The position numbers were made by a program, and so were the translations under genes. The notes below the pieces were generated by a model. It was not told the origin of the DNA. It did no database searches and saw only the letters and a list, made by a program, of their open reading frames with translations. A stretch of DNA of 64,000 nucleotides from Tropicibacter sp. Alg240-R139 (GTDB taxonomy: Bacteria; Pseudomonadota; Alphaproteobacteria; Rhodobacterales; Rhodobacteraceae). Positions 34,930 to 44,464 of this stretch are shown piece after piece. The DNA lies in NCBI RefSeq assembly GCF_900537075.1, contig NZ_UNRA01000002.1, forward strand, positions 310,001 to 374,000, read 5' to 3'. The number at the start of each line of letters is the position of its first letter. Within the stretch, counting starts at the first letter, position 1.

Positions 34930-35828
34930 CGTTCTGCCTCGGTCCGTGACATGATGGCCGCCAGACCCAGCCCTGTGATTGCGTGCCAGATGCCCCAGAA
35001 TGCGGCGACAACAGCCATGCCTCCAAGCCCGTTGAAAAACGCAAAGATAAGCACCAAGCCCAGACCTGAATTCTGGATGCCCGTCTCAATGGTCACAGCA
35101 CGGCGGTTGAACGGGGACAGTCGCGCCAGAGTGGCCACAGCGTACCCGCCCCCCAAAGCCAGAGCATTGTGCACGATGACAAGCCCGGCCACGGCCCCGG
35201 CAAAAGCCAGAAAGAACCCCCAGTTGGCCGCCAAGGCGAGAACGATGAAAGCGATGAAGATCCCCATCGACAGGTACTGCAACGGTTTGCGCATTTGCCG
35301 CGTCAGATCAGGGCGGCGCAGGTTCAGTTGAATGCCCAGAACCAGCGGCAGGATCAGCATCAGACCGACTGTGATTGCGATCTGCACCGGGTCGATTTGC
35401 GTTTCCTGAAGGATCGCACGGGTGGGCTCATAAAGCCCGCCCCACAGTGCGATGTTGATCGGGGTCAGAACAAGGGCACCCACGGTGGCGAAGGCGGTCA
35501 TCGATACCGACAGCGCAGCATTGCCGCCTGCCCGATGGGTGATGAAATTCGAGATGTTACCGCCCGGACAGGCCGCCACCAAAATCAGCCCCAAGGCAAT
35601 AGAGGGGCTCGGATCAGTCAGTACGATCAAACAGAACGTCAGCACAGGCAACACAATGAACTGTGAACACAATCCAACGAGCAGCGGTTTCGGAGCTTGC
35701 CGCAGCCTGCGGAAATCCTCTGGTTTCAAGTCAATGGCGATCGAAAACATAACCACAGCCAGGATCGCGTTCAGCAAAGTTAGCGAACCGGGCGAGAAAT
35801 TCAGCGTGATGTCATCAATGCCGGTCAT
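34926..35828 (-). CDS. Bile acid:sodium symporter family (BASS) transporter
   Basis: A 300-residue inner-membrane protein with about nine or ten hydrophobic helices and the BASS family core ACPGGNISNFITHRAGGNA followed by ALSVSMTAFAT. Family members import bile acids, pantoate or other organic acids with sodium. The start at 35828 forms ATGA with the stop of the monooxygenase gene; upstream in-frame starts lie inside that gene. As part of this operon it may import the compound the enzymes process. Confidence 0.88.
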   Translation of the reverse strand: MTGIDDITLNFSPGSLTLLNAILAVVMFSIAIDLKPEDFRRLRQAPKPLLVGLCSQFIVLPVLTFCLIVLTDPSPSIALGLILVAACPGGNISNFITHRAGGNAALSVSMTAFATVGALVLTPINIALWGGLYEPTRAILQETQIDPVQIAITVGLMLILPLVLGIQLNLRRPDLTRQMRKPLQYLSMGIFIAFIVLALAANWGFFLAFAGAVAGLVIVHNALALGGGYAVATLARLSPFNRRAVTIETGIQNSGLGLVLIFAFFNGLGGMAVVAAFWGIWHAITGLGLAAIMSRTEAER

Positions 35829-37144
35829 GCCTTTGCCCCTTTGCTGAGCTTGGCAATCCAACCGGTGACGGCGTTGCGATAGGTGGCCTTGTCCACGTAA
35901 TAGGCCATCCGCGCGAGTTGCAGATAGTTCATGCCACCCGTGGCGCGTTCAAACCCATCCGCCTTTTCGGACTTCAGCGATCCGGCCACCGGGCAGCCCG
36001 CCCTTAGACCTTTGATGTATCGCGCAATCATTTCGGCCTGCTCGTGGCGACCCTGCCAACCAAGACCGCTGGCCTCGACCATGCCCAAAACAAACAGGTC
36101 ATCCCGCTTGGGATGCATCGCGTTCAGGTACAGATGCGGCGCATCGCCCTGCCAGTTCAGCAGATCGCGGTCGATGAACGGGTAGTACAGCTTGTACCCG
36201 GTCGCGGCCAGGATCATGTCATATTCGTCCGAGCTGCCATCGCGGAAATGCACCGTCTTGCCGTCCATCCGCTCAATATCTGCTCGGATGCGCAGATCCC
36301 CGTGGCCAGCGTGATAAAGCACCAGAGAATTCACCACCGGGTGACTTTCGTAAAGCTGATAGTCGGGCTTGGGAAAACCGTATTTTTGCGGATCGCCCAC
36401 GAACCATTTCAGGATCATCCCATCGATCCGCCGCTTCAGCCACATAGGCAGTTTGATCAGCCCGCCCATGGTGTCGGCAGGTTTACCAAACACGTATTTG
36501 GGTACAAAGTAATACCCCCGCCGCATCGACAGATCGCAAAGCTTTGCATGGTGGATCGCATCCACGGCGATGTCGCAGCCCGAATTACCAGCCCCCACGA
36601 TCAGCGTGCGCTTGCCGTCGAACTGGCTGGGATAGCGGTAGGCGGACGAATGGATCAGCTCGCCATCAAATTCACCGGGGAAGGTCGGCATGTTGGGTTC
36701 TGACAGGGTGCCGTTGGCGATCATGACGCCTGCAAACTCGGCCGTATGATCGCCATCGACGTCCCGCCAGGTGACGCGCCACCCATCACCTGGTCCCCCC
36801 AGTGGCTCGGTCTTCAACACTTCGGCGTTGAAGGTGTAGTGATCGCGCAGGCCGAAATGATCGGCGAAGGCACGGAAGTAGTTCCGCAAATCGCGGTGCG
36901 ACGGATACTCGGCCACGCTCTCGTCCATCGGGAAGTCCGTAAACTCGGTCATGGTCTTGGACGAGATCAGGTGAGCCGTCTCGTACATCGTCGATTTTGG
37001 CCCGTCGATGTCCCACAGGCCGCCAACGTCCGAATGCAGCTCGAATCCGCAAAAGGGGATGTCGTGTTCCTTGAGCACCTTGGCCATGGCAAGCCCCATC
37101 GGGCCCGCCCCGATCAGGGCGTAAGCAGCGCGCGTTTCCGTCAT
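35825..37144 (-). CDS. Flavin-containing monooxygenase
   Basis: A 439-residue NADPH/FAD enzyme. The first dinucleotide motif is GAGPMG near residue 13, the second is GAGNSG near 186, and the FMO signature FxGxxxHxxxY is seen as FDGELIHSSAY near 160. It may oxygenate a nitrogen or sulfur atom, or carry out a Baeyer-Villiger reaction on a ketone. It is first in a four-gene operon and divergent from a TetR gene, with a perfect 16-base palindrome between them. Confidence 0.88.
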   Translation of the reverse strand: MTETRAAYALIGAGPMGLAMAKVLKEHDIPFCGFELHSDVGGLWDIDGPKSTMYETAHLISSKTMTEFTDFPMDESVAEYPSHRDLRNYFRAFADHFGLRDHYTFNAEVLKTEPLGGPGDGWRVTWRDVDGDHTAEFAGVMIANGTLSEPNMPTFPGEFDGELIHSSAYRYPSQFDGKRTLIVGAGNSGCDIAVDAIHHAKLCDLSMRRGYYFVPKYVFGKPADTMGGLIKLPMWLKRRIDGMILKWFVGDPQKYGFPKPDYQLYESHPVVNSLVLYHAGHGDLRIRADIERMDGKTVHFRDGSSDEYDMILAATGYKLYYPFIDRDLLNWQGDAPHLYLNAMHPKRDDLFVLGMVEASGLGWQGRHEQAEMIARYIKGLRAGCPVAGSLKSEKADGFERATGGMNYLQLARMAYYVDKATYRNAVTGWIAKLSKGAKA

Positions 37145-37170
37145 GTGACCTCCCTAAGATAAAGCTTAAC

Positions 37171-37186
37171 TTGAACGATCGTTCAA
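37171..37186. promoter_or_regulatory. Perfect palindromic operator between FMO operon and TetR gene
   Basis: TTGAACGATCGTTCAA is an exact 16-base palindrome in the 78-base divergent gap. The TTGAACG half-site is typical of TetR/AcrR-type repressor sites. It lies 26 bases ahead of the monooxygenase start and 36 ahead of the TetR start, so one dimer could block both directions. Confidence 0.85.
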
Positions 37187-37222
37187 AATAAGGCAATATG
37201 TTTTTGCCAGCAGGGGATTTGC

Positions 37223-37864
37223 ATGGAAAAACAACGCAAAAGGGCGTCGTCTGCCCGCTCGCTTCAGACCAAGGCCCGTATTCTGGATGCGGCGGAACTG
37301 GTGTTTGCTGAGCGGGGATTCGACGGTGCCTCGATCCGGGACATTGCGTCCTCGGCCGGGGTGCAGGTCGGTCTGGTGCATCATCATGGCGGCGGCAAAG
37401 AAGAGCTGTTTCACCAGACTGTGGCGCGGCGCGCAGATGAGCTGTCGCGGATCAGGCTAGAGGCGCTGGACGCGGCGCGGGGGCAGGGCGACCTGACCCT
37501 GCGCGTGGTTCTGGATTGTTTCATTCGGCCTTACGTGATGCTGGCGCGGACTGGTGGATCGCAATGGATGGCCTATGGCCGTCTGGTCGCCCACGTTTCG
37601 GTTGATCCCCGGTGGCGTGCAATTGCGGCCGAGTGTTTCGACCCTACAGCAGGGCAGTTCATCGACGAGATCGCGTGCCTCTATCCGCAAGCGGATCGGC
37701 AGTCGATCGCTGCCGGTCAGGTCTATTCGGTGTCGGCGATGCTGGCATTCCTGAACACCGGCTGGCGGATCGAAGCGCTCAGCCCCGGTGCTGCAGATGC
37801 AAAGGTGGATCAACTCATCGACTATTGCGCTGCAGGGATCGAAGTGATGTTGGAACGAGGATAA
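37223..37864 (+). CDS. TetR family regulator of the FMO operon
   Basis: A 213-residue TetR-type repressor. The N-terminal helix-turn-helix is at about 15-62 (ILDAAELVFAERGFDGASIRDIASSAGVQVGLVHHH, key part SIRDIASSAGVQVGLVHHH). A ligand domain with a TetR C-terminal pattern (CFIRPYVMLARTGG, WMAYGRL) follows. It is divergent from the monooxygenase operon and shares the palindrome at 37171. The inducer is unknown but is likely the substrate of the operon. Confidence 0.9.
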   Translation: MEKQRKRASSARSLQTKARILDAAELVFAERGFDGASIRDIASSAGVQVGLVHHHGGGKEELFHQTVARRADELSRIRLEALDAARGQGDLTLRVVLDCFIRPYVMLARTGGSQWMAYGRLVAHVSVDPRWRAIAAECFDPTAGQFIDEIACLYPQADRQSIAAGQVYSVSAMLAFLNTGWRIEALSPGAADAKVDQLIDYCAAGIEVMLERG

Positions 37865-37879
37865 CCCCTGATCAACTGC

Positions 37880-38497
37880 CTATGTGCTCGCAAGCTCCGC
37901 CTTTAATCGCTCATTCTCAGCCTTGAGTTGTGCAATCTCCAACCCAAGCTGGTTCAGATGCGGGCGCAGTTCGGCCTCGGTGTAGCGGGGCATGATGTGG
38001 CGCGGGCAATTCCAATCCAGCGCTTCGACCTTGATGATCGCGGCGCGTTCGGGTTGGGCTTCCGACCCTTCGATGAACAGGCTCGCGGCCGCCTGTTCGC
38101 CTTCGGTGAAGCTCACCCGGCCCAGGATTTTCAGACGGCGCTGGTTGGCGTAGTCCATCAGGATCATCGCCACCCGGTCGTCGCCATCCAAGTTCCCGCG
38201 CGAGATGTACTGGCGGTTGCCGCTTAAATCCGCAAACCCCAACGTGCTTTCCCCCAGCACCTTGAGAAACCCGGTGGGTCCGCCACGAAATTGCACGTAA
38301 GGCCAGCCGGTCTCGGACACGGTGGATTGATAGAACCCATCCCGCGCCTCGATGAACGCTTTTTCGGCTGGGCCAATCCGGTGGCCGCTCTGGGGGCCGT
38401 CTTTCAGGAATTTCTCATAGCTGCGGGCCGAACCCATGCGCTGCTGATGGGCGCGCACGGCGGGGGTAAAGGTCAGTTCTGCAAAGGCGCGGGGCAT
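37880..38497 (-). CDS. Pyridoxamine 5'-phosphate oxidase family flavoprotein
   Basis: A 205-residue protein with the split-barrel FMN-binding fold (about residues 40-150; TVSETGWPYVQFRGGPTGFLK, then GNLDGDDRVAMILMDY). It ends in a leucine-zipper-like helix (about 180-202, LGLEIAQLKAENERLKAEL, key part IAQLKAENERLKAEL) that suggests self-assembly. Such proteins reduce or detoxify small compounds in the cytoplasm. An AGGAGAAAAACC site precedes the ATG. It follows the NTF2-like gene by ten bases in a TetR-linked operon. Confidence 0.87.
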   Translation of the reverse strand: MPRAFAELTFTPAVRAHQQRMGSARSYEKFLKDGPQSGHRIGPAEKAFIEARDGFYQSTVSETGWPYVQFRGGPTGFLKVLGESTLGFADLSGNRQYISRGNLDGDDRVAMILMDYANQRRLKILGRVSFTEGEQAAASLFIEGSEAQPERAAIIKVEALDWNCPRHIMPRYTEAELRPHLNQLGLEIAQLKAENERLKAELAST

Positions 38498-38507
38498 GGT
38501 TTTTCTC

Positions 38508-38987
38508 CTACAGGCCCAGATCGCTCAGGCCGGGGTGATCGTCGGGGCGGCGGCCAAGGGGCCAGTGAAACAGGCGATCTTCTTCCTTGATCGGGAGGTC
38601 ATTGATCGAGGCATGACGATGCGCCATGCGCCCGTCGGCGGCAAATTCCCAGTTTTCGTTCCCGTATGAGCGGGCCCAATTGCCCTTAGTATCCCGCCAT
38701 TCATACGCATAGCGTACCGCAATCCGGTTGCCGTCAAAGGCCCAAAGTTCTTTGATAAGGCGGTATTCCAGCTCTTTTTGCCACTTCCGCGTGAGGAAGG
38801 CATGGATTTGAGCGTGACCCACTGGGAAATCATGTCGGTTCCGCCAACGGCTGTCTTCGGTATAGGCAAGGGTCACCAGATCGGGGTTGCGGCTGTTCCA
38901 GCCATCTTCGGCCAGGCGAACCTTTTGGACCGCAGTTTCGTGGTCAAACGGGGGGAGAGGGGGGCGGGTCAAATCTTGGTCTTTCAC
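38508..38987 (-). CDS. NTF2-like protein, DUF1348 family
   Basis: A 159-residue single NTF2/SnoaL-like domain with the DUF1348 features ([55 protein letters not shown]). The family's function is not established; some members act as stress-linked enzymes. The likely start is GTG 38987, which overlaps the stop of the upstream 27-residue peptide (GTGA). A frame continuing upstream to 39176 would cross the operators, so I rejected it. Confidence 0.82.
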   Translation of the reverse strand: MKDQDLTRPPLPPFDHETAVQKVRLAEDGWNSRNPDLVTLAYTEDSRWRNRHDFPVGHAQIHAFLTRKWQKELEYRLIKELWAFDGNRIAVRYAYEWRDTKGNWARSYGNENWEFAADGRMAHRHASINDLPIKEEDRLFHWPLGRRPDDHPGLSDLGL

Positions 38988-39067
38988 GTCAGCGTCGCCA
39001 CCAACAGCACGACGGCCAGCAGCGCGGGATTGAAGGGTGGAAGCTTTGATTTCTTGGGGCAGGACAT
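38984..39067 (-). CDS. 27-residue membrane peptide, translationally coupled
   Basis: This short frame begins at ATG 39067 after a strong AAAAGGAG site. It encodes a basic N terminus ([12 protein letters not shown]), then one hydrophobic helix (about residues 14-27, [13 protein letters not shown]). Its stop overlaps the GTG start of the DUF1348 gene by four bases, so ribosomes finishing here can start there. It is either a true small membrane protein or a leader peptide that enables translation of the next gene. I do not recognise a family. Confidence 0.65.
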   Translation of the reverse strand: MSCPKKSKLPPFNPALLAVVLLVATLT

Positions 39068-39085
39068 CTGGAAGCTCCTTTTGTG

Positions 39086-39126
39086 TACCGATCTGTAAAC
39101 TTTCACCCAATATGAACAGATCGGTA
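39086..39126. promoter_or_regulatory. Two inverted TetR-type operator sites
   Basis: TACCGATCTGTA (39086-39097) and its reverse form AACAGATCGGTA (39115-39126) lie 17 bases apart just upstream of the small membrane peptide gene. Each is itself an imperfect palindrome. A third copy lies beside the TetR gene at 39243. These are the likely binding sites of the TetR protein encoded at 39272. Confidence 0.75.
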
Positions 39127-39242
39127 AACTTTGGCAAGCGGCCGACACAAACGATCGAGTAACGTTTAGGTGCCACAAGTGTTACTGTTTATAATCAATG
39201 GCTTGCCTGTTCCAATTTGCAATTCGTCCTGCGTCGACTATG

Positions 39243-39254
39243 TACAGACCGGTA
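39243..39254. promoter_or_regulatory. Operator copy at the TetR gene
   Basis: TACAGACCGGTA, inside the larger near-palindrome GTACAGACCGGTAC, ends 17 bases before the ATG of the TetR gene. It differs from the two sites at 39086-39126 by one or two bases. It fits autoregulation by the TetR protein. Confidence 0.7.
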
Positions 39255-39271
39255 CACTTTGAGGACGAATC

Positions 39272-39847
39272 ATGCGCCCCAGCAAGAAAGACGAGTTGGT
39301 CTCCAAGGCTTTGGAGGTGTTTTATCGCGATGGGTTTCATGCCACCGGCATGGACAAGCTGGTGGTCGAAACCGGGGTGTCCAAAACCTCGATGTACAAG
39401 CATTTCCGTACCAAGGAAGAGCTTATCCTGGCGGCGCTCGACCTGCGAGATACCAATTTCCGTACCTGGTTCCTGACCCGTGTGGCCGAACTGGCGGATA
39501 CGCCCGAGGGGCAGTTGATCGCGGGCTTTGATGCACTGGCGGAGTGGTTCGAAGAGGACAACTATCGCGGCTGCATGTTCATCAAGGCGTGTTCCGAGTT
39601 TCAAGAGGTCGATCACCCGATCCACCAACAAGCCGCGCGGCACAAACAGATCCTGCTGGATCACCTGACCGGGCTGGCCCAGGCGGCGGGCGCAAAAGAC
39701 CCGGACTGTCTGGGCAGTCAGATGCTGTTGTTGAAAGAGGGGGCGATTGTGTCGTCCGTTCTGATCAGCAGCGGTGCGCCTGCCCGCGATGCCAAGGCGG
39801 CGGCGCAGGTGCTGTTGGACAGCGCAGTGAAGCACCAGGCCGCCTGA
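39272..39847 (+). CDS. TetR family regulator
   Basis: A 191-residue repressor with the N-terminal helix-turn-helix at about 8-52 (ALEVFYRDGFHATGMDKLVVETGVSKTSMYKHFRTKEEL, key part GVSKTSMYKHFRTKEEL). The C-terminal ligand region keeps several cysteines (CMFIKACSEF, DCLGSQ). A GAGGACGA site precedes the start. It is divergent from the operon of the membrane peptide, DUF1348 and PNPOx-like genes, and three operator copies lie in the 204-base gap. Confidence 0.9.
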   Translation: MRPSKKDELVSKALEVFYRDGFHATGMDKLVVETGVSKTSMYKHFRTKEELILAALDLRDTNFRTWFLTRVAELADTPEGQLIAGFDALAEWFEEDNYRGCMFIKACSEFQEVDHPIHQQAARHKQILLDHLTGLAQAAGAKDPDCLGSQMLLLKEGAIVSSVLISSGAPARDAKAAAQVLLDSAVKHQAA

Positions 39848-39868
39848 GCGACGGCCTGGTCAAAGTTT

Positions 39869-42010
39869 CTAGGCAAACAGTTTTTGTTTTGATGCGTGCT
39901 GTTTCAGGATCTCTGGCGGGGCAAAGCGGTCGCCGTATTTGGCGGCTAGTTCTTCGCAGCGCGCGACAAACCGGTTCAGGCCATAGGTGTTCACGTACTG
40001 GATGTAGCCGCCCGTGTGGACCGGCGCACCGATGCCCAAAATGGACCCGACATTACCATCCGCGACCGAGCGCAGGACGCCCTCTTCCAGACAGCGCAGG
40101 GTTTCCAGCACGGCGCGGAACATCACACGATCCTGGATGTCCTGATCGGGCAGGTCGGTGCCTTCTTTTCGCCAGGCAGCCAGGCCGGGCCAGATTACCT
40201 TGCCCTCAGACGTGTAGTCATAAAGCCCCTTGCCAGTTGCCCGTCCATGACGGTCATGCTGGCTGACCAGTTCGTGAACCATTTTACGGGCTTCGGGCGT
40301 GGCTTCCTGCTCGGGGTCGAGCAGACCCATTTCCACCTGCGTGCCGTAGATGTCGTTGGCCAGTTTCAATTGCACTTCGTCCAACAGCGACAGCATTCCG
40401 GTTGGCATTCCGGTCAGGCGCGACAGGTTGTCGACGCGCAGCGGGTCTTGGCCTTCGGCGACCAGTTGCAGCGCCTCGAACATCTTGGTCGAGATGGTGC
40501 GCGAGGTGTAAAACCCCGTCTTGTCGCCCACGATGATTGGGGTCTTCTTGATCTGACGGGCAAAGTCAAAGGCGCGTGCCAGCGTCTCGTCCGAGGTCTT
40601 GTCGCCAGCGATGATCTCCAAGAGAGGCATCTTGTCGACAGGTGAGAAGAAGTGCAGGCCGACGTAATTGTCGGGCTTCTTCGACGCGGTCGCCAAACGG
40701 GTGATCGGCAAGGTCGAGGTGTTTGACCCCCAGAAGCCACCCTCTGCCAGCAGCTCCTCGTGCTCGGCCAGAACTGCGTTCTTGACGTCGATCTTTTCGA
40801 ACACCGCCTCGATGATCAGGTCGCAGCCTTTCACATCGTCGGTCTTGTCCGTCGGCGTGATCAGCGCCAACACCGCGTCGCGCTGCTCGGGCGTCATGCG
40901 GCCTTTGTCGACGCGCTTGTTCAGCAGTTTCTCGGTATAGGCCTTGCCGCGTTCGGCCGCTTCCATGCTCATGTCTTTGAGCACGACAGGGATGCCTGCC
41001 ATGGCAGCCGAATAGGTGATGCCTTGCCCCATCATGCCAGCCCCCAGCACGCCCAGACGTTCGACTGTGGAACGGGGGATGTCTTTGGGACGCGACGCAC
41101 CGCCGTTGACCTTGTTCATGCCGAAAAACAGCGTCTCGATCATGTTCTTGGTCGGCGCCAGCGGCGTCAGCGAAGCAAAACGGCGGCTTTCGTACCGCTG
41201 TGCAGTGTCGAAATCAACCCGGCCCGCTGCCTCGGTCATGATGTCCAGAATACGCGTCGGTGCAGGCATCAGGCCGCGGGTTTTCTTGAACAGCATGGCG
41301 GCGGCCCCGGCGATGCGTGGCGCGTTCTTGGGCGAGGCCGAGGGGCCGCCGGGGATCTTGTATCCTTTGGTGTCCCAGGGCTGCGTCACGGCGGCTTCAT
41401 CACCTTGCACCGATAGGATGTGTTCTTTGGCACGAGACAGCAACTGGTCGGGGGCCACGACCTCGTGGATCAGGCCAGCCTTGAGCGCCTTTTGCGGGTT
41501 TAGCTGACGCCCCTCCAGCAGGAAGGGCATCGCGCCCTCAAGGCCCAGCAGATAGGTCAGGCGCACGACGCCGCCGCCACCGGGCAGCAGGCCCAGGGTG
41601 ACCTCGGGCAGGCCGATCTTGGTCCTGGGGTTATCACCGGCGATGCGATGGTTGCAGGCCAGGCAGATCTCGTACCCTCCGCCCAAAGCGGCGCCGTTGA
41701 TGGCAGCTACCATCGGCACCGGCAGGTTCTCCATCCGGCGCATAACGGCCTTGGTGGCCTCGACCTGTTCAAACAGGTCGCCGACAGTGTCGGGTGTGAT
41801 GCTTTTGAGCATGTTCAGATCACCACCGGCAAAGAAGGTCTCTTTGGCCGAGGTCCAGATCACACCCTTTAGGTCGTCTTCTGTTTCGATTTGGTCCATC
41901 GCGCCCTTGAAGAGCGGCCAAAACTGATCGTTCATCGCGTTGACGGGGCCGTCCATGTCCATGGTGATGGTGACGATTCCGTCGGCGTCCTTGTCATATG
42001 TAAATGCCAT
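39869..42010 (-). CDS. Fatty acid oxidation bifunctional enzyme (hydratase / 3-hydroxyacyl-CoA dehydrogenase)
   Basis: A 713-residue FadB/FadJ-type protein. Residues 1-190 form an enoyl-CoA hydratase domain with the oxyanion loops and acidic pair ([26 protein letters not shown]). Residues 310-490 form the NAD-binding domain ([12 protein letters not shown]), and two C-terminal dehydrogenase domains follow. It hydrates trans-2-enoyl-CoA and oxidises the product to 3-ketoacyl-CoA. The thiolase gene lies just upstream, 15 bases away, giving a two-gene operon. Confidence 0.95.
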   Translation of the reverse strand: MAFTYDKDADGIVTITMDMDGPVNAMNDQFWPLFKGAMDQIETEDDLKGVIWTSAKETFFAGGDLNMLKSITPDTVGDLFEQVEATKAVMRRMENLPVPMVAAINGAALGGGYEICLACNHRIAGDNPRTKIGLPEVTLGLLPGGGGVVRLTYLLGLEGAMPFLLEGRQLNPQKALKAGLIHEVVAPDQLLSRAKEHILSVQGDEAAVTQPWDTKGYKIPGGPSASPKNAPRIAGAAAMLFKKTRGLMPAPTRILDIMTEAAGRVDFDTAQRYESRRFASLTPLAPTKNMIETLFFGMNKVNGGASRPKDIPRSTVERLGVLGAGMMGQGITYSAAMAGIPVVLKDMSMEAAERGKAYTEKLLNKRVDKGRMTPEQRDAVLALITPTDKTDDVKGCDLIIEAVFEKIDVKNAVLAEHEELLAEGGFWGSNTSTLPITRLATASKKPDNYVGLHFFSPVDKMPLLEIIAGDKTSDETLARAFDFARQIKKTPIIVGDKTGFYTSRTISTKMFEALQLVAEGQDPLRVDNLSRLTGMPTGMLSLLDEVQLKLANDIYGTQVEMGLLDPEQEATPEARKMVHELVSQHDRHGRATGKGLYDYTSEGKVIWPGLAAWRKEGTDLPDQDIQDRVMFRAVLETLRCLEEGVLRSVADGNVGSILGIGAPVHTGGYIQYVNTYGLNRFVARCEELAAKYGDRFAPPEILKQHASKQKLFA

Positions 42011-42025
42011 AAGTCTGGTCCTTCC

Positions 42026-43234
42026 TTACACGCGCTCGATCAGGGTCGAGATGCCCATGCCGCCACCGATGCACAGCGACAGCATCGCGCGTTTGGCGTC
42101 GCGGCGCTCAAGCTCGTCCAGCATGGTGGACACCAGCATCGCGCCGGTAGCGCCCAGAGGGTGACCCATGGCAATCGAGCCGCCATTGACGTTGGTGATC
42201 TCGTGGTCGATGCCCAGATCTTTCATATAGCGCATGGCGACCGAGGCGAAGGCTTCGTTGATTTCCCAAAGGTCGATGTCGTCCACGGTCAGACCGGCTT
42301 TATCCAGGCACTTTTGCGCTGCGGGGCCGGGGCCTGCGAGCATGATGACGGGATCAGTTGCGATCATGGTGGCCTGCACAATGCGGCCACGCGGGGTCAG
42401 TCCCAGATCCTTGCCCGCTCTTTCTGACCCGATCAGCACGGCGGCGGACCCATCGACGATGCCGGAGGAGTTGCCGGGTGTGTGCACATGGTTGATGCGT
42501 GCCACTTCGGGATATTTCGCCAGTGCCATATCGTCATAGCCATAACTGCCCATAGCCGCGAATGACGGGTTCAGCGCGCCCAGTTTCTGCATGTCGGTGC
42601 CTGGCTTGATGAAATCATCCTTTGCCAGAATGGTCAGGCCGCCTTCGTCTTTGACCGGAACAACCGATTTGTCGAACCAGCCGTTGTCGCGCGCATGGGC
42701 TGCGCGGCGCTGGCTTTCCACGGCATAGGCGTCCACGTCTTCGCGGGTGTAGCCGTCGATTGTGGCAATCAGGTCGGCGCCGATGCCTTGGGGTACGGCG
42801 AGCTGATCCATGATCATATCGGGATCCAAATACATCGCCCCCCCGACAGAACCCATGGGCACGCGGCTCATGGATTCGACGCCGCCCGCGACCATCAGGT
42901 CTTCTTGTCCGCTTGCGATCTTGGCGGCAGCGGTGTTCACGGCCTCCAGACCCGAGCCACAGTAGCGATCAAGCTGCACACCTGAGACGCTTTCGTCCCA
43001 ATGCGCCGCCTGCACGGCGGATTTTGCGATATCGCTGCCTTGATCTCCGGCCGGAGAGACACAGCCCAACACCACGTCCCCCACCTGAGAGGTGTCAAGA
43101 TCGTGGCGGCTCTGCATCTCGCGCAGCAGGCCCGCGGCCAGTTGAACGGGTTTGACCTCGTGCAGTGAACCATTGGCCTTGCCGCGTGAACGCGGGGTGC
43201 GGATGGCGTCGTAGATATAGGCGGCACTCGCCAT
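42026..43234 (-). CDS. Acetyl-CoA C-acyltransferase (thiolase)
   Basis: A 402-residue thiolase that splits 3-ketoacyl-CoA into acetyl-CoA and a shortened acyl-CoA. The nucleophile Cys is in [12 protein letters not shown] near residue 90; the C-terminal pair is in [18 protein letters not shown] and CIGGGMG. ATG 43234 follows AGGAGGATTCCC; the frame runs eight codons further without a site. It leads the operon with the bifunctional oxidation enzyme and is divergent from an AraC regulator. Confidence 0.95.
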   Translation of the reverse strand: MASAAYIYDAIRTPRSRGKANGSLHEVKPVQLAAGLLREMQSRHDLDTSQVGDVVLGCVSPAGDQGSDIAKSAVQAAHWDESVSGVQLDRYCGSGLEAVNTAAAKIASGQEDLMVAGGVESMSRVPMGSVGGAMYLDPDMIMDQLAVPQGIGADLIATIDGYTREDVDAYAVESQRRAAHARDNGWFDKSVVPVKDEGGLTILAKDDFIKPGTDMQKLGALNPSFAAMGSYGYDDMALAKYPEVARINHVHTPGNSSGIVDGSAAVLIGSERAGKDLGLTPRGRIVQATMIATDPVIMLAGPGPAAQKCLDKAGLTVDDIDLWEINEAFASVAMRYMKDLGIDHEITNVNGGSIAMGHPLGATGAMLVSTMLDELERRDAKRAMLSLCIGGGMGISTLIERV

Positions 43235-43332
43235 GGGAATCCTCCTGATACAATTCACGACGCAGCGTGACAGGGCGGGACGAGGGCAACAATGATCTGG
43301 CGGTGCAAAAAATAGACATTAAGTTACAGGTC

Positions 43333-44334
43333 ATGGCAGTTCAGATACCAGCGGCTTTTGTCGTCAACATGCTTGCAGGGGTCGAGCGGCAAGGGGTCGA
43401 TCCCGTGGCTTTGCTGGTGCGCGCAGGACTGGGGCACCCGCCCCGAGATCTGAGTGTACCCGAGTTCGTCAAACTGGTGCGTACCGTCACCCTGACTCTT
43501 GATGACGAGTTGGCGGGGCTCCACCATCGACCGCAACGCGTTGGCTGGACGGCTATTATGGGGGCTTATGTCAGTCAGGCCGCGACGTTGGGCGAAGCTT
43601 ACGAGCGCGCCGTTCACTTTATGGACCTGGGGGATAATTCCTTTCGTTACTGTTTGCGCCAGTCCGGCAACAACATGCTGTTTGATATGACACGCATTCC
43701 TGGCCGCGTGGTTCTGAATGAGGTCGCGATCGAGATGATCCTGATGCTGGTCAATCGCATGATGGCCTGGCTTGCGGGAAATCTGGGAACGATCAATCGG
43801 GCCTGGTTTGATTATTCGGCCCCTTCGTATGCTTGTAAGTATCGCGGTATGTTCCTGCGGGCGCCTCTGCAGTTCGATCAATCCAGCAGTGGGTTGGCGC
43901 TACCTGTCTCTTTGATGAAATTGCCCCTGATCCGCACCGAAGAACAGGCCATCGCTTATGCCCGCCGCACGCCGCTGGATGCGTTATTACCTATGGATGG
44001 GGCAACCGGCCTGTCGCTTGAGGTTTCAGTGATTGTTGACAGTACGCTCTCTAGCGAGGGGCGGCTGGCTGACATGGATGAGGTCGGGCACACGTTGGCC
44101 ATGCCCAGCCATACCCTGCGACGCAGATTAAAAAAGGAAGGCGTGGATTATTCGGACATACGCAAACAGGTACGACGGGACATGGCGGTTCGATTGTTGG
44201 CGACAACCGAGTTGTCGGTGGAAGAGATCGCAAATCAAACGGGCTTTAGCGAAGCCAGCGCCTTTATCCGGGCCTTTCGATCCTGGACGGGAATGACGCC
44301 ACGGGCCTATCGAACTTCTGGTGATTACAGATAA
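43333..44334 (+). CDS. AraC family regulator with arabinose-binding-like N domain
   Basis: A 333-residue regulator of the OruR/ArgR-like AraC subgroup (Arabinose_bd, then HTH_18). The N-terminal domain spans about 15-190; the DNA-binding domain is at about 240-330 with TLRRRLKKEGVDYSDIRKQVRR and VEEIANQTGFSEASAFIRAF. It is divergent from the thiolase-bifunctional enzyme operon and probably controls it in response to a fatty acid or related signal. ATG 43333 was chosen as it begins the conserved region; a GTG at 43267 is an alternative. Confidence 0.85.
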   Translation: MAVQIPAAFVVNMLAGVERQGVDPVALLVRAGLGHPPRDLSVPEFVKLVRTVTLTLDDELAGLHHRPQRVGWTAIMGAYVSQAATLGEAYERAVHFMDLGDNSFRYCLRQSGNNMLFDMTRIPGRVVLNEVAIEMILMLVNRMMAWLAGNLGTINRAWFDYSAPSYACKYRGMFLRAPLQFDQSSSGLALPVSLMKLPLIRTEEQAIAYARRTPLDALLPMDGATGLSLEVSVIVDSTLSSEGRLADMDEVGHTLAMPSHTLRRRLKKEGVDYSDIRKQVRRDMAVRLLATTELSVEEIANQTGFSEASAFIRAFRSWTGMTPRAYRTSGDYR

Positions 44335-44464
44335 TATTATTTAAATTGAATGCTTTACCGGAAATTTTCTATTTTCGGAAATTTTCTCCCGAATAAACAT
44401 TGGGGTCCGCGCGTTTTCTTATCAATGCGCGCTCTGCGCTGGACCTATTCGAAGGGAGACACCC

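Noticed and set aside
38988-39176. Upstream extension of the DUF1348 gene
   Set aside because: It would cross two TetR operator copies and the small peptide gene; a GTG start at the peptide stop fits better.
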